NCBI RefSeq assembly: GCF_000709085.1
Contig: NZ_JFBD01000047.1
Coordinates: forward strand, 1-64,000
Direction: 5' to 3'
Length of the DNA: 64,000 nt
DNA from: Virgibacillus alimentarius
Lineage (GTDB): Bacteria; Bacillota; Bacilli; Bacillales; Amphibacillaceae
Numbering within the stretch: position 1 is the stretch's first letter; the number at the start of each line of letters is the position of its first letter. Below are positions 19,696-28,639 of this stretch, piece by piece. The notes below the pieces were generated by a model, which was not told where the DNA came from, did not search any database, and worked only from the letters and a program-made list of their open reading frames with translations. A program made the translations under genes and the position numbers.

Positions 19696-21384
19696 ATGGT
19701 AAAAAATTGGCTAGATCATTATCCGGAGGAAATACCTGCGAGCATCCCCTACGATGAAAAACCTTTGCACACTTTTTTACAAGATGGGGCCGCTCGATTC
19801 AAAGAAAAGAAAGCGCTTCATTTTATGGGAAAAGAGATTTCATTTTCAGAGCTTTATCTACAGGCAAAAAAAATGGCTGGTTACATGCAATCATTAGGTG
19901 TGAAAAAGGGAGATCGTGTAGCAATCATGTTACCGAATTGTCCCCAATCTGTTATTTCTTATTATGGAGCTTTGATGGCTGGAGCAATTGTCGTACAAAC
20001 CAATCCTTTATATAAAGAAAGAGAATTGGAGTATCAATTAAATGATTCGGAAGCTAAAGCTATTGTATGTTTGGATCTTTTGTTACCGCGCGTTTCCAAT
20101 GTCCAAGGAAAAACAAATATAGAACATATTATTGTTACTGGTGTGAAAGATTATTTACCATTTCCAAAAAACATGATTTATCCTTTAATTCAAAAGAAGC
20201 AAACTAAAATGGTAGTTAAAATAGAGGAAAGCAAAAATATCCATCTATGGAAATCAATATTTGAACAAGAGAATCATACATTTACAGAAGTTCCAATTAA
20301 CCCTAAAAATGACCTTGCATTACTTCAATATACTGGTGGAACTACAGGATTTCCAAAGGGGGTAATGTTAACTCATTACAATTTGGTTTCGAATGTTCAA
20401 ATGTGTCAAGCATGGCTGTATAAAGCAAAGCCAGGGAAAGAAGTTGTATTAGGTGTTTTGCCGTTTTTTCATGTATACGGTATGACAGCAATAATGAACT
20501 TTTCTATTATGTTTGGTTCGAAAATGGTTTTACTTCCGAAATTTGATGTTAAAGAGGTTTTAAAAACAATCGATAAACAGAAACCTACCTTGTTTCCTGG
20601 TGCACCGACCATTTACGTTGGTTTACTAAATCATCCTGATTTAAATAAATATGATATATCGTCTATAAGAGCATGTGTGAGCGGCTCAGCGCCTCTTCCT
20701 TACGAAGTGCAGGAGCAATTTGAGCAGCGTACAGGTGGAAAAGTAGTTGAAGGCTATGGACTAACAGAAACCTCTCCTATAACTCATGCTAATTTTCTTT
20801 GGTCGAAAAGAGTAAATGGAAGCATTGGGGTTCCATGGCCGGACACAGATTCAAAAATCATCGATGTAAACACATTGGAAGAAGTTGATGCAGGTGAAGT
20901 AGGTGAAATTGCAGTAAAAGGACCACAAGTAATGAAAGGGTATTGGAATAACCCTGAAGAAACAGAGCATGTATTAAAAGACGGCTGGCTATTTACTGGG
21001 GATCTCGGTTACAAGGATGATGAAGGTTATTTCTACATTGTTGATCGAAAAGGTGATATGATTATAGCTGGAGGGTATAATATCTATCCTAGAGAGGTGG
21101 AGGAAGTTCTTTATGAACATGAAGGCGTTCAAGAAGCCGTTGTTGCAGGCATCCCGGATCCATATCGCGGGGAAACTGTGAAGGCCTTTGTAGTATTGAA
21201 AGAAGGATATCAATTAAGTGCAGATGAATTGAATCATTTTTGCAGAAAACATTTAGCAGCATATAAAGTTCCAAGACTTTATGATTTTCGCCGAGAATTA
21301 CCAAAAACGGCAGTGGGAAAAATTCTTAGAAAAAAATTAATTGAAGAAGAAGAAGAACAATTTAAAGTTCAAGAAAATAAATAA
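19696..21384 (+). CDS. lcfA: Long-chain fatty acid-CoA ligase
   Basis: A 562-residue acyl-CoA synthetase of the AMP-forming superfamily, which activates fatty acids for beta-oxidation with ATP and CoA. The P-loop-like AMP motif YTGGTTGFPKGVMLTH is near residues 214-230, then GYGLTETSP, the A8 hinge TGDLGYKDDEGYFYIVDRK and the C-terminal catalytic lysine in PKTAVGKILRK. AAAGGAGG precedes the ATG. A weak TATAAT at 19657-19662 may be its promoter. It heads the lcfA-fadR-fadB-etfB-etfA cluster, as in B. subtilis. No FadR box was found directly in front of it. Confidence 0.95.
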   Translation: MVKNWLDHYPEEIPASIPYDEKPLHTFLQDGAARFKEKKALHFMGKEISFSELYLQAKKMAGYMQSLGVKKGDRVAIMLPNCPQSVISYYGALMAGAIVVQTNPLYKERELEYQLNDSEAKAIVCLDLLLPRVSNVQGKTNIEHIIVTGVKDYLPFPKNMIYPLIQKKQTKMVVKIEESKNIHLWKSIFEQENHTFTEVPINPKNDLALLQYTGGTTGFPKGVMLTHYNLVSNVQMCQAWLYKAKPGKEVVLGVLPFFHVYGMTAIMNFSIMFGSKMVLLPKFDVKEVLKTIDKQKPTLFPGAPTIYVGLLNHPDLNKYDISSIRACVSGSAPLPYEVQEQFEQRTGGKVVEGYGLTETSPITHANFLWSKRVNGSIGVPWPDTDSKIIDVNTLEEVDAGEVGEIAVKGPQVMKGYWNNPEETEHVLKDGWLFTGDLGYKDDEGYFYIVDRKGDMIIAGGYNIYPREVEEVLYEHEGVQEAVVAGIPDPYRGETVKAFVVLKEGYQLSADELNHFCRKHLAAYKVPRLYDFRRELPKTAVGKILRKKLIEEEEEQFKVQENK

Positions 21385-21430
21385 ATGGAGGTTGTTCTCT
21401 TTTTTCTTTCATACTCATACAAGCTCTATA

Positions 21431-21459
21431 TTGACAAAGTGAATGTATCTTTGTACAAT
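21431..21459 (+). promoter_or_regulatory. Sigma-A promoter of fadR
   Basis: A perfect TTGACA (21431-21436) and TACAAT (21454-21459) are 17 bases apart. Transcription should start near 21466, at the edge of the FadR operator. Confidence 0.85.
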
Positions 21460-21467
21460 AAATAGGA

Positions 21468-21487
21468 ATGAATGATTATTCATTCAT
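21468..21487 (+). promoter_or_regulatory. FadR operator
   Basis: ATGAATGATTATTCATTCAT is a near-perfect palindrome matching the Bacillus FadR consensus TGAATGAnTAnTCATTCA. It covers the start of the fadR transcript, so FadR bound here should repress its own gene and the downstream fadB-etfBA; long-chain acyl-CoA would release it. Confidence 0.88.
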
Positions 21488-21520
21488 ATTTTCGTTTTAA
21501 TGAAGTGATAGGAGAATATT

Positions 21521-22105
21521 ATGAAAAAGAACAGGCCAAAGTACAAACAAATTATTGATGCTGCTGTAGTAGTCATTGCCGAGAATGGCTATCATGCTTC
21601 ACAAGTTTCAAAGATTGCAAAAAAGGCAGGCGTAGCAGACGGTACAATTTATTTATATTTTAAAAATAAAGAAGATATTCTTATATCTGTGTTTGAAGAA
21701 AAAATGGGTCAATTTATTGAACAAATTGTATATAGTACAAATAAAAAGGATAATGCGTCTGAAAAATTGCTTACTTTAATTGAAGAGCATTTCCATCAGC
21801 TTGCAGAAGATCTTCACCTAGCAATTGTCACCCAATTAGAATTAAGACAGTCAAATACGGATTTACGATTAACAATTAATAAAGTATTAAAACCCTACTT
21901 AGATGTTATAGATGAAATTATCGAAGAGGGGAAAGTCGAGAATATTTTTCGCGAAAATTTAAACACGCCGCTAGTTAGACAAATGATCTTTGGAACATTA
22001 GATGAAACAGTCACAAATTGGGTTATGAAAGATCAGAAATATAACTTAGAAAAATTGGCTACTGAAGTTCATGCATTGATAACATCAGGAATTTCAAAAA
22101 AATAA
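21521..22105 (+). CDS. fadR: TetR-family regulator FadR
   Basis: A 194-residue TetR repressor. The N-terminal helix-turn-helix is VIAENGYHASQVSKIAKKAG followed by the typical GTIYLYFKNKEDI (about residues 19-55); the rest is the all-helical ligand domain, which in B. subtilis FadR binds long-chain acyl-CoA. The operator at 21468-21487 sits between its promoter and its ribosome site, so autoregulation is very likely. Neighbours on both sides belong to fatty-acid degradation. Confidence 0.93.
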   Translation: MKKNRPKYKQIIDAAVVVIAENGYHASQVSKIAKKAGVADGTIYLYFKNKEDILISVFEEKMGQFIEQIVYSTNKKDNASEKLLTLIEEHFHQLAEDLHLAIVTQLELRQSNTDLRLTINKVLKPYLDVIDEIIEEGKVENIFRENLNTPLVRQMIFGTLDETVTNWVMKDQKYNLEKLATEVHALITSGISKK

Positions 22106-22165
22106 TCGAAAAAATCTAAATTTCCAATTAGTTCTGTTATACTGAAGTTGGGGAGGGGGGATAAC

Positions 22166-22939
22166 TTGAAAACGATATCATACCAATTAGACGAACATGT
22201 CGCAATATTAACAATTAACAGTCCACCGGCAAATGCTTTATCTAGCGCATTAATAAATGATATTGATGAAAAACTAAATGAGATTGAAGCGAATCATTCA
22301 GTAAAGGTTATTGTACTAAAAGGTGAAGGTAAATTTTTCTCTGCTGGTGCAGATATAAAAGAATTTACTTCATTAAGAGAGAACTCGGACTATCAAGTAT
22401 TATCTGAAAGAGGACAACAAGTATTTAATCGAATTGACCATTTTCCGGTACCAATAATTGCAGCAATTCATGGCGCTGCATTAGGGGGTGGACTTGAGCT
22501 TGCTATGGCCTGTCATATTCGGTTGGTAACAGCAAACACTAAATTGGGTCTTCCTGAACTAACACTGGGAATTATCCCTGGTTTTGCAGGTACACAGAGA
22601 TTACCCCATTATGTTGGCACTGCAAAAGCATATGAAATGATCCTTACTGGACAGCCGATTAGCGGAAAGGAAGCGTGCTCCCTAGGACTTGCGAATCATG
22701 TTGTAGAAGAGGACCAATTGATTCCAGAAGCAATGAAATTGGCAAAGGGGATTGCTAAGAAAAGTAAAACTACCATCAACCATGTAATGAATTTAATCCC
22801 ATTTTCAAAACCTGATCAGTTTACAAAAGGTTCGCAAGCAGAAGCAGAAGCTTTTGGTCATGTTTTTAATACAGAAGATGCAGCAGAAGGGATTCAAGCA
22901 TTCATGGAAAAAAGAAAGCCTAATTTCAAGGATAAATAA
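22166..22939 (+). CDS. fadB: Enoyl-CoA hydratase
   Basis: A 257-residue crotonase-fold enzyme (YsiB/FadB) that hydrates trans-2-enoyl-CoA in beta-oxidation. The oxyanion-hole motifs FSAGADIKEF and GAALGGGLELAMACHIRL are present and the glutamates in ALGGGLE and LGLPELTLGIIPG match the catalytic pair. TTG at 22166 is preferred: GGAGGGGGG lies just upstream and the reading frame before it is that ribosome site itself. It is in one transcription unit with fadR and etfBA, likely under FadR control. Confidence 0.92.
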   Translation: MKTISYQLDEHVAILTINSPPANALSSALINDIDEKLNEIEANHSVKVIVLKGEGKFFSAGADIKEFTSLRENSDYQVLSERGQQVFNRIDHFPVPIIAAIHGAALGGGLELAMACHIRLVTANTKLGLPELTLGIIPGFAGTQRLPHYVGTAKAYEMILTGQPISGKEACSLGLANHVVEEDQLIPEAMKLAKGIAKKSKTTINHVMNLIPFSKPDQFTKGSQAEAEAFGHVFNTEDAAEGIQAFMEKRKPNFKDK

Positions 22940-22981
22940 ACCACATATAATATATTTATTGCATTTAAAGGAGGAACTTAC

Positions 22982-23755
22982 ATGAATATTTATGTATTAT
23001 TAAAAAAGACCTTTGATACAGAAGAAAAAATCATTATAAACGATGGTCAGATTGAAGATGATAGTGCGGAATTTATAATTAATCCTTACGATGAGTATGC
23101 TGTTGAAGAAGCCATCAATCAGCGGGATGAACATGGAGGAGAAGTTACAGTTGTAACAATTGGTGATGAGGATTCTGATAAACAGCTCCGAACAGCCCTT
23201 GCAATGGGAGCTGATAAAGCCGTTCTCATTGATACAGAAGATGATCTGGAGGACGGAGATCAATATACGACTACAAAAATTCTTGAAGCTTTCTTCCAAG
23301 ATAGAGAAGTGGATTTAATTTTAGCTGGAAATGTTGCCATTGATGAAGCAAGTGGCCAAGTAGGACCAAGACTTGCTGAATGTTTAGGAATAAACTATGT
23401 AACTACTATCACAGACCTAAAAATCGATGGAGACACTGCTAACATTGATAAAGATGTTGAAGGGGACGTTGAAAAAATAGAAACTAGTTTACCACTCCTG
23501 GTAACATGTCAACAAGGATTGAATGAACCACGTTATCCTTCATTACCTGGTATCATGAAGGCTAAAAAGAAACCGATGGAAGACTTAGAGATTGACGATC
23601 TTGATTTGGAAGAAGAAGACGTAGAGCCAAAAACAAAAACAGTAGAAATATTTTTACCAGCTGAAAAAGAAGCAGGAAAAATACTTGAAGGTGAAGTGGA
23701 GGATCAAGTTAAAGAATTAGTATCCTTACTTAAAAATGAAGCAAAAGTACTTTAA
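22982..23755 (+). CDS. etfB: Electron transfer flavoprotein beta subunit
   Basis: A 257-residue ETF beta chain. With EtfA it carries electrons from acyl-CoA dehydrogenases to the respiratory chain. The AMP/FAD-binding region is visible as ALAMGADKAVLID and LILAGNVAIDEASGQVGPRLAE. The C-terminal third is unusually acidic, ending in a helix that clasps EtfA in known structures. AAAGGAGG precedes the ATG; etfA follows after 29 bases. Confidence 0.94.
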   Translation: MNIYVLLKKTFDTEEKIIINDGQIEDDSAEFIINPYDEYAVEEAINQRDEHGGEVTVVTIGDEDSDKQLRTALAMGADKAVLIDTEDDLEDGDQYTTTKILEAFFQDREVDLILAGNVAIDEASGQVGPRLAECLGINYVTTITDLKIDGDTANIDKDVEGDVEKIETSLPLLVTCQQGLNEPRYPSLPGIMKAKKKPMEDLEIDDLDLEEEDVEPKTKTVEIFLPAEKEAGKILEGEVEDQVKELVSLLKNEAKVL

Positions 23756-23784
23756 ATCATGCTAAAGAGAGGAGAAATAATGAT

Positions 23785-24768
23785 ATGAGTGATAAATTAC
23801 TAGTTATTGGTGAATCAAGAGATGGGGAATTGCGTAACGTCACATTTGAAGCAATAGCAGCTGCAAAAAAAATCAAATCTGATGCAGAAATCGTTGGTAT
23901 CATTTGTGGGAATCAGAATTTGCAGAATCAAGGCCAGGAAATGATTTATTATGGTGCTGATCGAATTGTAACGGTTCAACATGATAATTTGAAAACGTAT
24001 ACTTCTGAAGGTTACGGACAAGCGCTTATGGCAGTTATTAATGAAGAAAACCCTGCTGGGATAGTTATGGGGCATACCGCTATTGGGAAGGATTTGACTC
24101 CTAAGTTAGCCAGCAAACTAGAATCAGGCTTGATTTCTGATGCAGTGGATATTGAGCATAATAATGATGAGTTAATTTTCACTAGACCAATTTACTCAGG
24201 TAAGGCTTTTGAGAAAAAAGTGATCACAAGCGGAATTATTCTTGCTACGATACGTCCGAATAATATTCCTATATTGGAAAAAGATGAAACAAGATCTGGA
24301 GATATCCAATCAAAAGATGTAGATATTACAGAAATACGTACAATTATTAAGGACGTTGTACGTAAAGCATCTGAAGGTGTAGATTTATCAGAGGCAAACG
24401 TAATTATTGCTGGTGGAAGAGGAGTTAAGAGTGAAGATGGTTTTAAACCATTATATGAACTGGCAGATTTGTTAGGTGGAGCGGTTGGTGCTTCACGAGG
24501 TGCATGTGATGCAGAGTACTGTGATTATTCCCTTCAAATAGGTCAAACTGGAAAAGTGGTCACACCTGATTTATATATAGCAGTGGGAATATCAGGAGCA
24601 ATACAGCATTTGGCAGGAATGTCAAACTCCAAAATCATTGTGGCAATTAACAAAGATCCAGAGGCAAATATCTTCAATGTTGCAGATTATGGTATCGTAG
24701 GTGATTTATTTGAAGTCGTGCCACAATTGACAGATGAAATAAAAAAAGCACTCCAACCTACTAGCTAA
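23785..24768 (+). CDS. etfA: Electron transfer flavoprotein alpha subunit
   Basis: A 327-residue ETF alpha chain. The C-terminal FAD-binding domain is complete: AGGRGVKSEDGF, GASRGACDAEYCDYSLQIGQ, VGISGAIQHLAGM and INKDPEANIFNVADYGIVGD. It ends the fatty-acid/ETF unit. GAGAGGAG precedes the ATG. Length and motifs are normal for Bacillaceae. Confidence 0.95.
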   Translation: MSDKLLVIGESRDGELRNVTFEAIAAAKKIKSDAEIVGIICGNQNLQNQGQEMIYYGADRIVTVQHDNLKTYTSEGYGQALMAVINEENPAGIVMGHTAIGKDLTPKLASKLESGLISDAVDIEHNNDELIFTRPIYSGKAFEKKVITSGIILATIRPNNIPILEKDETRSGDIQSKDVDITEIRTIIKDVVRKASEGVDLSEANVIIAGGRGVKSEDGFKPLYELADLLGGAVGASRGACDAEYCDYSLQIGQTGKVVTPDLYIAVGISGAIQHLAGMSNSKIIVAINKDPEANIFNVADYGIVGDLFEVVPQLTDEIKKALQPTS

Positions 24769-24901
24769 AAACTATTCTAATTGAAGATCTTCTTCAATCG
24801 AGAAAAACCATCCTACGAAAAATTGATGAAGCAAACTATTAGCATGTAGTTATAAAGGGTGGTATACTCAGTAAAGACTTTATGATTGAGGAGGGTGAAT
24901 A

Positions 24902-25216
24902 ATGGCAATTGAAAATGTTACAGACCAAAACTTTTCACAAGAAATTGCAGAAGGTCTTGTATTAGCTGATTTCTGGGCACCATGGTGCGGACCATGTAAA
25001 ATGATTGCACCGGTGTTGGAAGAAATCGACGGTGAAATGTCTGAAAAAGTTAAAATAGTTAAATTAGATGTCGATGAAAACCAAGAAACTGCTGGAAAAT
25101 ACGGTGTTATGAGTATTCCAACTTTACTTCTATTTAAAGATGGAAGCGTAGTTGACCAAGTAATTGGTTTCCAGCCAAAAGAAGCACTTGTTGATTTAAT
25201 AAATAAACACGCTTAA
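24902..25216 (+). CDS. trxA: Thioredoxin
   Basis: A 104-residue thioredoxin with the active site WAPWCGPCK (about residues 25-33), the cis-proline in [11 protein letters not shown] and the normal fold length. It reduces cytoplasmic protein disulfides and supplies ribonucleotide reductase. GGAGGGTG precedes the ATG. A TATACT at 24863-24868 could be its -10 element, but the -35 match is poor. B. subtilis also has trxA between etfA and uvrC. Confidence 0.97.
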   Translation: MAIENVTDQNFSQEIAEGLVLADFWAPWCGPCKMIAPVLEEIDGEMSEKVKIVKLDVDENQETAGKYGVMSIPTLLLFKDGSVVDQVIGFQPKEALVDLINKHA

Positions 25217-25242
25217 AAAGTGTTTCAACAACATTTAAAAGA

Positions 25243-25288
25243 CTAAAGTAGATCCCTTGTTACAATTGTAACAAGGGATCTGCTTTAG
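25243..25288. repeat. 23-bp back-to-back inverted repeat between trxA and uvrC
   Basis: Bases 25243-25265 are the reverse complement of 25266-25288 except for one G-T pair, with no spacer. The centre is TTACAATTGTAA. There is no clear T run after it, so it may be a weak terminator, an mRNA-end stabiliser or a protein-binding palindrome. Confidence 0.8.
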
Positions 25289-25316
25289 ATGGTTTGAATA
25301 AAAGGGATGAAGCATA

Positions 25317-27098
25317 TTGAATCATACAATAAAAGAAAAATTAGCTGTTCTTCCTGCTCAACCAGGTTGTTATTTAATGAAAGACAAGAATAAAACTGTC
25401 ATTTATGTCGGAAAATCAAAAAAATTAAAAAACAGAGTAAAATCTTACTTTACGGGGGCTAATGATAGAAAAACGCAACGATTAGTACAGGAAATTGTGG
25501 ATTTTGAATATATTGTTACATCTTCTGAAATTGAAGCACTTATATTAGAAATGAATTTAATTAAAAAGTATGACCCTAGGTATAACGTAATGCTAAAGGA
25601 TGATAAGTCATATCCATATTTAAAAATTACAAATGAACGCCATCCGAGATTGCTAATTACTCGAAAGGTAAAAAAAGATAAAGGGAAGTATTTTGGACCT
25701 TACCCAAATGTTATCGCAGCAAGAGAAACAAAAAGGTTATTAGATCGATTATTCCCCCTAAGGAAATGTAATAATCCTCCTGGACGTGTGTGTCTTTATT
25801 ATCATATGGGTCAATGCCTGGCGTGCAGCGAAAAACCAGCATCAGAAGAAATGTATAAAGAAATTAAGCAAAGTATCACTTCTTTTTTACATGGAGGATA
25901 TCATGAAATTAAAAATCAATTAAAAGAGAAAATGTATAAGGCTAGTCGCCAGTTGAATTTTGAAAGAGCACAGGAATTTAGAGACCAGATTCAGCATATT
26001 GAAATTGTAATGGAACAACAAAAAATGACGTTAAACGACAATGTTGATCGAGATATATTTGGATATAGCTATGATAAGGGTTGGATGTGTATTCAAGTAT
26101 TTTTTGTCCGACAAGGGAAATTAATCGAACGTGACGTTGCAATTTTTCCATTCTATGATGATGCTGAAGATATATTTATAAGTTATATTGGGCAATTCTA
26201 TCTTCATTTAAATCATCCTATACCTAAAAGTATCTTCGTACCAATTGGGGCAGATACCGATTTATTAAAAGAATTATTAGATACTGATGTTCACACCCCT
26301 TTTCGAGGACGTAAAAAAGAATTAGTTGAATTAGCAATGAAAAATGCAAAGATTTCATTGCAAGAAAAATTTTCACTTATTGAACGCGATGAAGAAAGAA
26401 CAATATTAGCTGTTGAACGCTTGGGAAGGATACTGAATATTGAAACACCTCATCGTATAGAAGCATTTGATAACTCAAACATTCAAGGAACTGATCCTGT
26501 TTCAGCAATGGTAGTATTTATTGATGGAAAACCAAATAAAAAAGAATATCGTAAATATAAAATAAAAAATGTTAGCAGTCCTGATGACTATGAAACGATG
26601 CGAGAAGTGATTCGCAGACGTTACACCCGTGTGTTAAAGGAACAATCACCCTTACCAGATTTAATTGTTGTAGATGGTGGAAAAGGACAGATGAATGTGG
26701 CATTGGATGTCCTTGAAAATGAGCTAGGATTAGATATTCCATTATGTGGTTTAGTAAAAGATGACAAACATAAAACAGGGGAGCTACTATATGGTATGCC
26801 ACCAGTTGTAATGCCTTTAAAGCGTAAATCACAAGAGTTTTATCTGGTGCAGCGCATCCAAGAGGAAGTTCACCGTTTTGCAATTACCTTCCATCGTCAG
26901 TTGCGGGGGAAAGGCTTACTTCACTCCGAATTAGATAACATTGCTGGTGTAGGGGAAAAAAGAAGAAAATTATTGTTGACGCATTTTAAAACAATTAAGG
27001 AAATTAGAAAAGCATCTATCAAAGACATAACCAATTTAGGAATTCCAAAAAATGTTGCAGAAAAAATCATAACCCACTTAAATAAGGTTAAAAAATAA
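25317..27098 (+). CDS. uvrC: Excinuclease ABC subunit C
   Basis: A 593-residue UvrC, which makes both incisions around a lesion in nucleotide-excision repair. The GIY-YIG nuclease is at the N-terminus ([20 protein letters not shown], about 17-36), a UVR UvrB-binding motif follows near 200-235, then the endonuclease-V-like domain ([23 protein letters not shown]) and paired helix-hairpin-helix motifs at the C-terminus. The start is TTG at 25317, with AAAGGGATG upstream. Four cysteines ([13 protein letters not shown]) match the Fe-S site reported for UvrC. Confidence 0.95.
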   Translation: MNHTIKEKLAVLPAQPGCYLMKDKNKTVIYVGKSKKLKNRVKSYFTGANDRKTQRLVQEIVDFEYIVTSSEIEALILEMNLIKKYDPRYNVMLKDDKSYPYLKITNERHPRLLITRKVKKDKGKYFGPYPNVIAARETKRLLDRLFPLRKCNNPPGRVCLYYHMGQCLACSEKPASEEMYKEIKQSITSFLHGGYHEIKNQLKEKMYKASRQLNFERAQEFRDQIQHIEIVMEQQKMTLNDNVDRDIFGYSYDKGWMCIQVFFVRQGKLIERDVAIFPFYDDAEDIFISYIGQFYLHLNHPIPKSIFVPIGADTDLLKELLDTDVHTPFRGRKKELVELAMKNAKISLQEKFSLIERDEERTILAVERLGRILNIETPHRIEAFDNSNIQGTDPVSAMVVFIDGKPNKKEYRKYKIKNVSSPDDYETMREVIRRRYTRVLKEQSPLPDLIVVDGGKGQMNVALDVLENELGLDIPLCGLVKDDKHKTGELLYGMPPVVMPLKRKSQEFYLVQRIQEEVHRFAITFHRQLRGKGLLHSELDNIAGVGEKRRKLLLTHFKTIKEIRKASIKDITNLGIPKNVAEKIITHLNKVKK

Positions 27099-27130
27099 GG
27101 CGCAGTTTTATTACAAACTGTACCTTTTTT
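27099..27130 (+). terminator. Terminator after uvrC
   Basis: GCAGTTT (27102-27108) pairs with AAACTGT, extended by GG/CC, followed by six T at 27125-27130. The adjacent yslB ends convergently. Confidence 0.7.
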
Positions 27131-27142
27131 ATACAATTGATT

Positions 27143-27580
27143 TTATTTGGTATATACAACTGTAAATTCGATTTGATAGATTTTGTGATTAACCTTTTCA
27201 ATGCATTCACATTCGTTACCTTTTATTATTTGAATGGCTTCTGCTAAAAATCCAGCTTCTAAACGAAATTCAGAGTTTAATGGGGATTTCAAACGATAAA
27301 CGATTGCATCATCCATTAAATGAAATATTAGTTCTCTTTTTTTCTCTTTTACAAGCTCTATTTTTCCCCACCCTAATTTTTCATAGATATCATAAATATC
27401 TTCTAGTGATGTTATGTCCAGTTTCCTAGCAAGATTCCTACCCATAAAATATAGTAGAGTTTTTGATTCTGTACCTAGTAATTCAGGTAAGCTTATATAG
27501 CGTAGGATATCATATCCAGCACCTGATGTATGTAAGTCATCAAGGAGAGAAATGGGGATTTTTTGTTGTTTTTTCGACAT
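27143..27580 (-). CDS. yslB: YslB-family protein (DUF2507)
   Basis: A 145-residue soluble protein resembling B. subtilis YslB, found next to sdhCAB in both genomes. The fold is V4R/BLTP-like; visible conserved stretches are the central YFMGRNLARKL and the C-terminal EAGFLAEAIQ. The biochemical role is unknown. AAAAAGGAG precedes the ATG. It is transcribed away from sdhC. Confidence 0.82.
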   Translation of the reverse strand: MSKKQQKIPISLLDDLHTSGAGYDILRYISLPELLGTESKTLLYFMGRNLARKLDITSLEDIYDIYEKLGWGKIELVKEKKRELIFHLMDDAIVYRLKSPLNSEFRLEAGFLAEAIQIIKGNECECIEKVNHKIYQIEFTVVYTK

Positions 27581-27906
27581 AATTCAACGTCTCCTTTTTC
27601 ATTTGAAATCTATATCGCAAACAATAAAATATCATTACACAATTATTTTTTCATAGTCCCATTATCTACATAAACAAATGAATCTGCAAGCATCTATCTG
27701 ATTCTAATAAAATTTACTATTCATTTAATTATATGAAGGCAATGGATAATAACTAAAAAGGGTGTATCGTTTCCTTGACGGTTATATAAGTTAGAAGTAC
27801 AATAAACATGTCACAAATTGTATAATTTTAGATAATAAATTTTTAACTTTATTATTTAAAATTTTACATTACTCATTAATATTAAACAATCTAAGGGGGG
27901 TAACTC
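27581..27906. other. Intergenic region between yslB and sdhC
   Basis: This 326-base divergent region holds the yslB ribosome site at its left end and the sdhC promoter (27775-27803) with an AT-rich leader of about 100 bases at its right end. I see no gene, tRNA or strong hairpin in the rest. Confidence 0.6.
27775..27803 (+). promoter_or_regulatory. Sigma-A promoter of sdhCAB
   Basis: TTGACG (27775-27780) and TACAAT (27798-27803) are 17 bases apart. The transcript would have a leader of about 97 bases before the sdhC ATG, room for post-transcriptional control such as the small-RNA repression of sdh known in B. subtilis. Confidence 0.8.
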
Positions 27907-28527
27907 ATGGCAACGCAACGTGAATTTTTTTACCGGAGATTACATTCATTATTAGGTGTAATCCCAATAGGTGTGTTTTTAGTTCAGCACTTAGTGGTGA
28001 ACCATTTTGCTGTATACGGGGAAGAGAGCTTTAATAAGGCTGCGGGAGTTATGTATGGTTTGCCATTTCGAATCGTACTAGAAACTGTTGTTATCTATCT
28101 TCCAATTTTATTTCATGCAATACTCGGTGTCTATATAGTGTTCGTATCGCGTAATAACGTGAAAAACTATGGATATTTTCGAAATTGGATGTTTTATTTA
28201 CAGCGGATATCCGGAATCATCACATTAGTATTTATTGCATGGCATGTTTGGGAGACACGTATTCAAATCGGTCTTGGGAATGAAGAACTGAACTACAGTC
28301 TAATGGAAAGTATACTGACTAACCCATTTATGTTCTGGTTCTACACTATTGGAGTCTTATCTACAACGTTCCATTTTGCAAATGGTTTATGGAGTTTTCT
28401 TGTTTCATGGGGTATTATACAATCTCCGCGTTCACAAAAGATTACTACATACGCAACTTTAATTGTATTTTTAGCGATTAGCTATGTTGGTGTTAGAACT
28501 TTAATTCAATTTGCATATGGGGTTTAG
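27907..28527 (+). CDS. sdhC: Succinate dehydrogenase cytochrome b558 subunit
   Basis: A 206-residue membrane anchor with five hydrophobic segments and histidines positioned for two haems (for example RRLHSLLG, LFHAILG and IAWHVWE, FHFANG). It holds SdhAB at the membrane and passes electrons to menaquinone. GGGGGGTAACTC precedes the ATG. It is the first gene of sdhCAB. Confidence 0.94.
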   Translation: MATQREFFYRRLHSLLGVIPIGVFLVQHLVVNHFAVYGEESFNKAAGVMYGLPFRIVLETVVIYLPILFHAILGVYIVFVSRNNVKNYGYFRNWMFYLQRISGIITLVFIAWHVWETRIQIGLGNEELNYSLMESILTNPFMFWFYTIGVLSTTFHFANGLWSFLVSWGIIQSPRSQKITTYATLIVFLAISYVGVRTLIQFAYGV

Positions 28528-28639
28528 TTCGTGAAAACGTTATAAGACCAACATATATGGTAATGGAAAAAGTCAGATGCGATACACCGGTCAATTAACT
28601 GGTTTTAAAGATCTGATATTAGAAAAAGGAGTTTTTATT

